Source: Saccoglossus kowalevskii
Taxonomy: Eukaryota; Hemichordata; Enteropneusta; Harrimaniidae
Length of the DNA: 24,542 bases
Assembly: GCF_000003605.2 (NCBI RefSeq)
Contig: NW_003147273.1
Coordinates: 13,992 to 38,533 of the forward strand
Direction: 5' to 3'
Below, in pieces: positions 19,201 through 24,542 of this stretch; the stretch's first letter is position 1; every line of letters begins with the position of its first letter. The notes beneath the pieces are model-generated. The model did no database searches and had not been told where the DNA came from. It saw only the letters and a program-made list of their open reading frames with translations. The position numbers were made by a program, and so were the translations under genes.

Positions 19201-20610
19201 AGAAATAATAGGGATAACTCATTTATCAGTAGTTTTCATTTCTTAATTCTATTCTATTTTATTTCTTTTCAATTCTATTCTCTTTCAATTCTATTCTATT
19301 GCTTTTTGATTCTATTCAACTGTATTGTACTCAATTCAATTCAATTCTATTCTACTCTAATCTTTTCCTTTTCAATTCTGTTCTATTCTCTTTCAATTCT
19401 ATTCTTTTTTATTCTATTCAATTCAATTACATTCTACTCTAATCTATTCCTTTTCAATTCTGTTCAATTCTATTCCTTTTTATTCTATTCTATTCAATTC
19501 AATTCTATTTTACTCTAATCTATTCCTTTTCAATTCTATTCTATTTTTATTCTATTTAATTCAATTCTATTCTACTCTAATCTATTCCTTTTCAATTCAA
19601 TTCTATTCTACTCTAATCTATTCCTTTTCAATTTCTATTCTATTCTATTTTGATTCTATTCAATTTTATTCTATTCAATTACTATTCAATTCTATTGTAT
19701 TTTTTTCTGTTTCATTTTGAATTCTATAATACATGCCGGAAATTTAATTAAAGCATTGTTAGACAATTCTAAACTTAACACAAAAGATAAAATTAGTTGT
19801 TGTTAGTGTTTCAATAAGAAAGTGAATGGACAAGAGACTGTAGGTTAATGTATGATTTATCGCTTACATTTAACTCTGAGGCAGTATTTCGATCAAACTA
19901 ACCTTTTTGGATTTCTCCAATTCATATTCATATTTTTCTTTTGAATCTGTAGCCTGAACCAACAGAATAAGACCACTGAAAACCTGTGCAATGGAGGGAG
20001 GGTGATACATATGTGGAATAGTGCCATTCCAGAAGGTGACACGACCAGACTGGGGATGAGCCGTCCATAGAATACTGGATACAGATCCATTGCGGTGTCT
20101 GGAGTAGAGGGACAGGTTACCATAGTCATTCTTTTTCCAGTTAATATCACTCAAAAACAGCATCAGCATAAAATCGTCACTTGTTGTCTCTTCCAAAACT
20201 AATGGTTCAAACCTTCTTGTGATAGTGCCCATTACAGAAAATGGATAGAGTGTTTTGTGTGTGACACCAGATACCGCTCTGCTCATGGCCTCCCACAAAT
20301 ATGTTTTGGAAAAAAATTCCAGTTGCATTTCGGACCTCCATAATAAATTTGATTTATCAACATCCCCAAGTTTATCATGATAATTCCATATGCTAAAATG
20401 AAATGCTGCAATACGAAGCTGTTCTAGGAGTTCATCAGTAAAGAGGTCATCAAAGACGGCCGCCTGACAACCATCTTTAGTATCATAGCTATGTACTAGA
20501 TGTTTGGTGACATCAAAATTGGTTTCCGTAGCAACCGCACTGTAGTTACTAAGTAGAAAGAATGCTAACAAAAATAGTCCTACTTCACCGAAGTCTTGCA
20601 TCTTTGTCAT
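10067..20610 (-). CDS. Tandem 2-oxoglutarate/Fe(II) dioxygenase-domain protein, secretory (prolyl-hydroxylase-like), complete gene
   Basis: Seven minus-strand coding exons: 20610-19903, 19186-19065, 17575-17422, 14345-14187, 13334-13151, 10921-10806 and 10267-10067. They total 1,644 nt, giving 547 residues plus stop. An N-terminal signal peptide (hydrophobic core about 11-20, possible cleavage after SAVA) and sequons at N165, N174, N195 and N351 indicate ER/secretory location. Domain 1 (about 31-225) and domain 2 (about 256-470) align with each other (KHL...VxDDLFT..., then IPHxxxPPS). Domain 2 keeps HTD (H374, D376), distal H447 in IPHSARPPS and R460 in RYT, so it should bind Fe(II) and 2-oxoglutarate. 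Domain 1 has leucines at both HxD positions. A charged, helical tail (about 482-547) follows, with no KDEL-type signal. The family is the 2OG-FeII oxygenase/prolyl 4-hydroxylase-like superfamily; the substrate is unknown. Collagen P4HA, leprecan and lysyl hydroxylase are poor fits in length and architecture. Confidence 0.9.
10268..10805 (-). other. Dioxygenase gene intron 6
   Basis: No repeat or exon recognised beyond two similar AAATCGCACA segments at about 10356 and 10650 in opposite orientation. Confidence 0.6.
10806..10921 (-). CDS. Dioxygenase gene exon 6 (distal His and 2OG Arg)
   Basis: 116 nt, acceptor TTAATTACAG and donor GAG|GTAAGT. It encodes IIPHSARPPS, RYTFAVKV and SKDKRTAMGKSLRE. 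H447 is the distal iron ligand and R460 (RYT) the likely 2-oxoglutarate carboxylate binder. R450 is an alternative for that role. Confidence 0.88.
11060..11150. mobile_element. Degraded relative of the 326-bp MITE
   Basis: Shares AGCCCATAGAAATACACGGT-type sequence, then AG(A)GTGGTGC(A/G)CGTCTT and CGAGGAT, with the right half of the element at 6515-6840, in the same orientation. About 15 bases near the right end are deleted. The left end was not found. Confidence 0.75.
11415..11574. mobile_element. MITE copy related to 17026-17192
   Basis: The reverse complement shares CCATAGC, TTACAAACAA, TCTACCCATGA and TGTTGTTAT-like blocks, in the same order, with the element at 17026-17192. Degenerate ends GGAGGAGTATTCACC and GACAATCCTTCACTTTAA correspond to the same inverted repeats. 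Confidence 0.75.
11681..11711 (+). repeat. Lone unit resembling the 43-bp satellite
   Basis: GATTGCACCA, three extra-like A bases, AATCATGGGACA then ATTG matches the satellite unit of 1-770 at about 24 of 28 bases. It lies 11 kb from the array. Confidence 0.6.
11896..11992. mobile_element. Short repeat copy related to 21917-22039
   Basis: Shares GTGTTCG(A/T)ATTTCATGTAAA then CAAACAATGTATTTTACA and CCCATA(T/C)CGAAC with 21917-22039. The right end GGACCACGCCC resembles the inverted end of that copy. Confidence 0.72.
12525..12577. mobile_element. Half-copy of the 85-bp foldback MITE
   Basis: GATACTCTCGCTGTA ... CATATTTTTCGGTATTCTCG then TAATAAC matches the right part of 7258-7342. Both copies are followed by CTCATA. 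Confidence 0.7.
13151..13334 (-). CDS. Dioxygenase gene exon 5 (beta-helix core)
   Basis: 184 nt, acceptor CTTTTCACTCAAG-type site ending at 13335 and donor G|GTATGT. It encodes DEFTFLLYMNPDW, then KYGETVYF and KYGRVAIFR, strands typical of the double-stranded beta-helix fold (Y/GGET-F and GR-IF-G). The final G starts Gly443. Confidence 0.88.
13335..14186 (-). other. Dioxygenase gene intron 4
   Basis: Contains a pyrimidine-rich stretch at 14130-14160 on the plus strand. No repeat family or exon recognised. Confidence 0.6.
14187..14345 (-). CDS. Dioxygenase gene exon 4 (HxD iron ligands)
   Basis: 159 nt, 53 codons in phase 0, acceptor TGTTTTTCAG and donor GAG|GTAAAT. It encodes VDSFLPSNVWDVV to HTHIHTDCEKFE. 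H374 and D376 in HTD are the predicted facial-triad ligands. NRT at 351-353 is a glycosylation sequon. Confidence 0.88.
14545..14640 (-). mobile_element. Probable non-LTR/SINE 3' tail fragment inside the transposon
   Basis: Read on the minus strand, it ends CCCCTCCGGGGGATGTTGTG followed by TGTTAATAAATAAATAAATT, an (AAAT)n tail typical of CR1/L2-like or SINE 3' ends. The body extends to about 14640. Confidence 0.45.
14764..14990. other. GC-rich block within the transposon
   Basis: Rich in GGCCC, with repeated AATAGGCCC and TTTAGGCCCC motifs, in sharp contrast to the AT-rich neighbourhood. It is followed by an AAAACG-type simple repeat (14985-15010). No convincing coding frame. Confidence 0.5.
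15108..15395 (-). mobile_element. Second probable non-LTR 3' tail fragment
   Basis: On the minus strand it ends CCCCTGATGTAAAAGGGTAG then TAACAAATAAATAAATA. The ending and tail resemble the fragment at 14545-14640. Confidence 0.4.
15397..15746. repeat. Long inverted repeat (hairpin) inside the transposon
   Basis: The outer arms 15397-15462 and 15680-15746 are inverted copies (TTTCAGTCGTG..., CGGGATTTTAATTAGT). An inner perfect 18-bp pair lies at 15506-15523 and 15657-15674 (GGTTCGTTTCGCTAATTA). A further partial copy, AATTAGCGAAACGAGCC, is at about 15841. AGTAAGTAAACG repeats lie between the arms. Confidence 0.75.
17026..17192. mobile_element. ~167-bp MITE with GTCACCTGCGCA ends
   Basis: The left end (TTAAA-TGGGAGGAGTTGTCACCTGCGCA) and the right end (TGCGCAGGTGATGACCGTCCC-CTTTAA) are imperfect inverted repeats of about 30 bp. 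A second, inverted copy lies at 11415-11574. Confidence 0.78.
17422..17575 (-). CDS. Dioxygenase gene exon 3 (start of domain 2)
   Basis: 154 nt, acceptor CATTTTTAG (ends 17576) and donor ACA|GTATGT. It encodes PVAVYDDLFTKEQLD through NWIKMFT. VAVYDDLFT aligns with AAVFDDLFT of domain 1. The phase (one base completing AGA) fits exon 2 exactly. Confidence 0.88.
17611..18309. repeat. 30-bp minisatellite, left block
   Basis: About 23 units of TTTGAATTTGATTGGTCAAA + TGTATGAATG. The unit length is a multiple of three and lacks stops in three frames, so long artificial frames appear on both strands (10-residue repeats NLIGQMYECL and TNQIQTFIHL). A 180-bp higher-order period is visible: 18001-18060 and 18181-18240 are identical. 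A variant unit, GAAGTATAAGTAGGTC, breaks the block at 17755-17771. Confidence 0.97.
18310..18819. mobile_element. Solo LTR inserted in the minisatellite
   Basis: 510 bp beginning TGTCGCA and ending TGTGACA (TG...CA with inverted ends). It is flanked by ATTGC (18305-18309) and ATTGG (18820-18824), a 5-bp duplication with one change. The minisatellite resumes in phase on the far side. A TATATATA box at about 18532-18540 followed by GTTGTTCAGCACTGAGTTC looks like an LTR promoter with start site, reading on the plus strand, opposite to the host gene. No internal retrotransposon genes or second LTR remain. Confidence 0.85.
18820..19030. repeat. 30-bp minisatellite, right block
   Basis: About seven units of the same repeat, with GCATG variants alternating in every second or third unit. 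It ends with GGAGTACAAGTAGGTCGAAT, the same odd unit type seen at 17755. Confidence 0.95.
19065..19186 (-). CDS. Dioxygenase gene exon 2 (linker into domain 2)
   Basis: 122 nt between acceptor TTTGTAG (ends 19187) and donor AAG|GTAGGA. It encodes RLLETENIFF through YDGEG and the first two bases of an Arg codon. The stretch PKYDLDKHL mirrors NFDVTKHL of domain 1, which supports the exon. Confidence 0.85.
19187..19902 (-). other. Dioxygenase gene intron 1
   Basis: 716 bp, about two thirds of it a TTCTA/TTCAA pentanucleotide tract (19236-19710). Confidence 0.8.
19236..19710. repeat. Degenerate pentanucleotide (ATTCT/ATTCA)n tract with longer period
   Basis: Almost wholly built from TTCTA, TTCAA and CTTTT words. 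A higher period is visible as ACTCTAATCTATTCCTTTTC, recurring about four times with intervals of roughly 60-80 bp. On the sense (minus) strand it is purine-rich. Confidence 0.92.
19903..20610 (-). CDS. Dioxygenase gene exon 1: signal peptide and degenerate 2OG domain 1
   Basis: 236 codons in one exon, ending AAG|GTTAGT. It holds the whole N-terminal domain, including DDLFT (54-58), the strand DDFMLMLFL (145-153) and IPHMYHPPS (198-206). Where an active enzyme has HxD, this exon has L137-V-L139. The 2OG-binding Arg seen as R460 in domain 2 is replaced by Gly here. An in-frame TAG lies upstream at about 20662, beyond a possible splice acceptor at 20632. M4 is an alternative start. Confidence 0.9.
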
Positions 20611-20620
20611 TTTGTACCAT
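20585..20620 (-). promoter_or_regulatory. Possible overlapping upstream ORF at the dioxygenase start
   Basis: An ATG in favourable context (ACAATGG) 10 nt before the main ATG opens an 11-codon frame, MVQNDKDARLR, that ends at TGA inside the main coding region. If the transcript includes this 5' leader, the overlap would reduce initiation at the main start. This is inference from sequence only. Confidence 0.3.
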
Positions 20621-20687
20621 TGTTTTGTTTCCTTAGATAAATAAAAACAGACATTGTTATACTAAATAAGATGAATAAATTTAATTA

Positions 20688-20894
20688 CTGTAAAATGACT
20701 AATTTTCACTGGGTTGAAATTTCACTGATTTAGCATTTCAGGCATATTTAGTGTGTTTTAAATTCACGGTTTTATCATTTAGATAATGTAATCTATGTTC
20801 ATTTTTACATATTCACTGGGTTTTAATTTAGCACATTTTCCAGTCAGCGAAATAAGCAAAATTAAAACCCAGTGAATAATTAACTCTTTTACAG
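20688..20894. mobile_element. 207-bp MITE, copy 2 (inverted relative to copy 1)
   Basis: CTGTAAAATGACTAA...TTCACTGGG to CCCAGTGAATAATTAACTCT then TTTACAG. Preceded by TA; the right flank is TT. Exactly 207 bp, as in the copy at 8325-8531, and reads as its reverse complement with many shared blocks (GATAAAACCGTGAAT, CATTATCTAAATGATAAAAC). Confidence 0.87.
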
Positions 20895-21916
20895 TTACAT
20901 TAATAAACAATCCATTTCAGGAAGCCATTAAGCAAAGAATTAAATACTACAATACATAGAATGACAGCTGTAAAAATGCTGGATTTCCTAGTTCTTTCTG
21001 TTTTATAATGACAAATAATAATACCCTGGTAATGATATTTTTTTTATTGATTTGTCACACTTTATTATGATGAGTATATTGGATTATGATATAATCTGAA
21101 AAAGTTATTCCCACAGTATACAACTGAGTACTTCTTCGATGAAACAATGAAATTCTATAATACGCATATGCACTGTTTTTTTGGGTACGTAAAAATAACA
21201 ATCACTCCACATGCACATTTTGCATTTTTCATCTAAAGAATAACATACAATGCAAAGCAAAATCACCATTTTTAGTTTCTGATAAATCATACAACATTAA
21301 TTAACTTATCATATCAACCAAAAATATTAAAAATTATGTGTTTTCTTTTATATTGCATTTATAATTTCAGAGTGTTAAAATCAGAGTACCACAGTGGTAA
21401 TACAGTACACAATCATAATTTGTGTAAACAAACAAACAAACAAATAAACAAACAACCTAAGTGACATGCAATGTATATCAAACATTTTAATATTTAAAAA
21501 AAATAATTAATTATTATAAGCAAAGCAAAATGAGATTAAAAACAAATGTGGAAAACCACTTTAGTTTCAGCCAGATTAGTTGCATTTCAAACATATTAAT
21601 TTAAGTGCAAAACTGAATAAATAATTAAATTCTTAAAATATACATATATGTCGTGTCAAAGTTTTATTAATTTCAAAATGTGAAATATGCTTATTTTATT
21701 ATTGTAAGAAAAATCTACTCAAGTTTTGAAAACAGATTGTATGTGGAGAAAATACTGTTGAAGTAGCTAGTTGGCTTATTAGCAAATTTACTCAGGGTAT
21801 AAATTAACAGAACCTTAATATCGACGAATAATATCAAAATTGAGGACTAGGGGATTACAAAGCATGGCCCAGCTTTTCAATGGAAATACCACATGACATG
21901 TTGTCAACTAAAAAAT

Positions 21917-22039
21917 GGGCGGTGGTCGTCACGAAGCGCGTGTTCGAATTTCATGTAAATAAACAATGTATTTTACACGCGTTGTGTACATCACTATGAG
22001 TCCCATATCGAACCAAATGCGGTGCAACGACCACCACCC
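21917..22039. mobile_element. ~123-bp MITE-like repeat, GGGCGGTGGTCGT ends
   Basis: The ends GGGCGGTGGTCGT and ACGACCACCACCC are inverted with one mismatch. The interior GTTCGAATTTCATGTAAATA and onward matches 11896-11992. It directly abuts the next MITE. Confidence 0.75.
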
Positions 22040-22043
22040 TTTA

Positions 22044-22307
22044 GGCCAGACTTTTATTATCCCTTGTTTTGCAAACCCGTCGCAGGAGCCGAAAATGAAA
22101 TAAAAATATAATTATATTTCAGCGTAATTTCAGGTTATACATGGAATAAAATTTTATTTCATTTCTTCTCTCCGACCAATGATTTCACTTACAATTCTAT
22201 GAGAATCACACAAATCTAACGGAAAAAAAGAATTAATTTTTTTTTTTTTTTCGCCCTCCTCAAAAAAATTGCCTTATTGCGAAACAAGGAATAAAAAAAG
22301 TCTGGCC
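22044..22307. mobile_element. 264-bp PIF/Harbinger-like MITE
   Basis: GGCCAGACTTTTATTATCCC ... GGAATAAAAAAAGTCTGGCC ends form inverted repeats that extend inward with CTTGTTT(T/C)GCAA. Flanking TTA at 22041-22043 and 22308-22310 fits the 3-bp TWA target duplication of PIF/Harbinger elements. No coding sequence. Confidence 0.83.
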
Positions 22308-22982
22308 TTAATCTGTTTGAAAATAAGGGGCCATTTGATTTACTAATTTACCAGATAAAAGAACAAATAGTGTAAGACATACTTCCTTGAAATAGAATTG
22401 ATGTGAATAATAACCAAGCTTCAACAGCAATGGCTTCTGAAAGCTTCCAGTAAAAAAAGGCGAAACAATAAGGTTCGATGTGCATGAGTGGGGGGGGGGG
22501 GTACCGACCAGAACTTTTGAATGATCATAACCTGAAAGACACTTTCCTTCAACACATATAATTGTTTGTTTGTCTTTATTCACATCTGTATTGCATTTTA
22601 GTCAAAATCGTAATAGGGATACGAACGCAATAGATAATTATTATTATTATACAAAGTATTTGCCGACCGACTATAGTCAATCCTGTTGCCATAAGAGCGC
22701 ACTCGAGCCCGGACACTTAATTTATTCCGAGGTCAAAGCTACAACAAATGTTGATACATTACACGCTTCAAGGTGAACTTGCGGTTTCTTAGTGACAAGG
22801 AAACCATACCCAACGGTGGATGAATTTTGCACGAAGCAGAGGACAAGCAATGGCCTAGCTGCAGTCACGTGGCAATTGGTGTACGCTGTACAGTTAGTTC
22901 GTCCGCTACGAAACACTGTTTAAGTTTACGCCATACATGAATGCAACGATGTCGTGTAGTCCGCCGCCCTTCCTGTACTTAC

Positions 22983-23030
22983 CTGCGAATATGATGAAAG
23001 GTTGGTGACCCATGAACAAATGATAACCAT
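22983..23030 (-). CDS. Possible alternative first coding exon of the dioxygenase gene
   Basis: Bounded by acceptor-like GTGTCTTACAG (ends 23031) and a perfect donor CAG|GTAAGT at 22982. Its 48 nt start with ATG and encode MVIICSWVTNLSSYSQ without a stop. Splicing to the acceptor-like TTTATCTAAG ending at 20632 would join in phase 0 with seven codons before the usual Met. This would bury the signal peptide 23 residues inward. It could equally be a 5' UTR exon or chance. No homology evidence is available. Confidence 0.25.
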
Positions 23031-23329
23031 CTGTAAGACACGTGGTAAAGGATCAGTATTTGCACAAGGGGGCATCAGTTCCGTTCAACGTACGTGTCAA
23101 AATGATCTTCAACAGTCGACGTCGAGATATACACAAACACGATACAAGTTATTTATCTCAGTTCCGTGTTCTCTTTCAACTGCCTCTAGACGGCGCAATT
23201 TTGTCTGCTTGCAATGTGTTGATACCTGTCTAAGCGTTGGTATCAGCCAATGATGATTTTCGCTCGTTACTTAAGAAAGTAACCGTGACTCTGGCAGAAA
23301 TGCCAAACAACGACTCTAAGCAAGCACAG

Positions 23330-23705
23330 TTTTCGCTATGAAAAAGGCCACAGATCGTAAAAACCATAAACACCATGCCAGTTTACAATAATAAGAACAT
23401 AGTCAAATCCACTAGTATAACTAAATAACAATACATAAATACATAAACAAAAACATACTAAAACAGTTTAACAAAAGGGCTTGGAAAAATCAGGGAATTG
23501 ATAATTACTGTATCGCATAACCATACTTTCTTTTATAAAAATGTTACCCATAATGTATTTTAAATTCTGACTCTTCATCCATCAAATGGAAATTAACAGT
23601 TTTATTTCTAATTGAGTCAAACAATTTGTTCCTGATTGTAATATGTTGTGGGCATTTCATAACATAATGGTATTCATCCCAATATCACATGTGTTATTAT
23701 CACGT
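23330..23705 (-). mobile_element. Decayed non-LTR retrotransposon (LINE) 3' end
   Basis: A minus-strand frame from 23678 to the stop at 23544 reads DEYHYVMKCPQHITIRNKLF and onward, the cysteine-containing C-terminus (xEYHxxxxCPxxxxxRxxLF) found after the reverse transcriptase of many animal LINEs. TCDIG just upstream is in another frame, a one-base frameshift. About 200 bp of AT-rich 3' UTR follows to about 23330. The reverse transcriptase core is absent, so it is 5'-truncated. Confidence 0.65.
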
Positions 23706-24542
23706 GGTGCGGTGTATCTTTAGTTTCCGCGAGCGTATTTTGTGCCACGAGTCCGGGTACACAGGGCGTCGTTAACATCAATATAGGGCATACAAAAATT
23801 CCCTTTATACTGTGCATATATGTAAATTTTAATGTTACGAGGACCAGAAATTGTTATTGCCGGAATTTTGTTCAAAAACAACGTAATGTAGGTTTTTAAA
23901 TTGTCTTTATTTACGGTCACGGTGTGAGTAAATAACGCGCACGCTTTCGTTGGGTTCGAAAATCGAACACTTCCATGGCAATGTTTTGGTGAGCGTCTTT
24001 GAAAGTAGTACCACTGTGACGCATCGACCAATCAACGACAAGCATAAGATCGCGTGGTGGCAGAGATATATTCGTAATAGAACTCTGCCTGGGGAGATTG
24101 GGTCACGGTGTGAGTCACGGTAAATAACGCGGTATTTGTATATTAGGTGTCTGTGAATGTTGTCGATTTCCATTACTTTTAAAAACTGCATTAGCTACTG
24201 GTTGGGAATACAACAGATGGGTCCTAATAGATCATTGGTTTTGGATTTGGTCATGGGCGAAAGTATGGCTGGGCCAAAGTGTGGGGTATGTTTCTTTTAC
24301 CGTTCACACAAAAGATAAACATTTCTGAGGCGATGACACAAATCTCCGTTATATTCCATAGATCACAAGTGCAATATTTGACTTGTTTTTATGTTTTCAA
24401 ATTTAGCGCTGCGTTAACACATGCAACCAACTTCACATTAAGGACGAATATGTTTTGTAGTTATTCACCCCACTATTACCGTATTATAACATAATTACTG
24501 CATATATAGATTAACACTAACTACCCACTACACCAAATTATG
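23706..24542. other. Right-edge region, no gene recognised
   Basis: Two direct copies of GGTCACGGTGTGAGT followed by TAAATAACGCG lie at about 23916-23939 and 24101-24132. Open frames here (103 and 94 codons on minus, 71 on plus) have no recognisable motif. Confidence 0.5.

Larger units (their letters stand above)
20611..22982. other. Upstream region of the dioxygenase gene (or 5' intron)
   Basis: No gene seen. Contains a 207-bp MITE (20688-20894), a CAAA-repeat (21427-21455), a short repeat copy (21917-22039) and a 264-bp MITE (22044-22307), plus a G-run at about 22490-22501. Confidence 0.7.

Noticed and set aside
19893-20150. 85-codon minus-strand frame
   Set aside because: Alternative frame of dioxygenase exon 1.
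10067-20610. Assignment to collagen prolyl 4-hydroxylase alpha (P4HA), leprecan or PLOD
   Set aside because: No peptide-substrate/TPR domain, no KDEL-like end and no glycosyltransferase domain. Two 2OG domains in tandem do not fit those proteins.
21935-21960. tRNA B-box-like GTGTTCGAATTTC, suggesting a tRNA or SINE
   Set aside because: No matching A box or cloverleaf arms. The sequence is the interior of a short inverted-end repeat also found at 11896.

Overview
The window is AT-rich animal nuclear DNA, roughly two-thirds A+T by eye. It holds genes split by GT-AG introns, miniature inverted-repeat transposons (MITEs), a solo LTR, non-LTR tails and large tandem repeats. The mix fits an invertebrate such as a marine deuterostome or lophotrochozoan, but nothing fixes the species. 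There is no bacterial or phage content.

Two protein genes can be read with confidence, both on the minus strand. (1) At 1220-5318 are the first three coding exons of the signal recognition particle receptor beta subunit (SRPRB): the ER membrane anchor, the P-loop and the DLPGHE switch. The rest of the gene lies beyond the left edge. (2) At 10067-20610 is a complete seven-exon gene for a 547-residue secretory-pathway protein with two tandem prolyl-hydroxylase-like 2-oxoglutarate/Fe(II) dioxygenase domains. The second domain keeps the iron ligands (H374, D376, H447) and a likely 2OG-binding Arg (R460). The first, encoded by a single 708-nt exon, has lost the HxD pair and looks like a pseudo-enzyme domain. 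All seven exons join in frame at consensus splice sites. An optional 48-nt upstream coding exon at 22983-23030 is possible.

Layout: 1-770 is a 43-bp satellite in an SRPRB intron. 1220-5318 is SRPRB, with introns holding small tandem duplications and a 773-bp inverted-repeat element. 5319-10066 is intergenic, with a 517-bp element just upstream of SRPRB, four further small mobile elements or fragments and one possible unidentified terminal exon (7654-7863). 10067-20610 is the dioxygenase gene, whose introns hold a 2,057-bp DNA transposon with a perfect 8-bp target duplication, several MITEs, a 30-bp minisatellite split by a solo LTR, and a pyrimidine-rich pentanucleotide tract. 20611-24542 is mostly non-coding, with MITEs and a decayed LINE 3' end.

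The two genes have no obvious operational link. SRPRB serves co-translational targeting to the ER, and the dioxygenase has a signal peptide and glycosylation sequons, so both concern the secretory pathway. That is probably coincidence. The most notable items are the catalytic/degenerate tandem dioxygenase and the two adjacent introns built almost wholly from tandem repeats, one with a cleanly dated LTR insertion.
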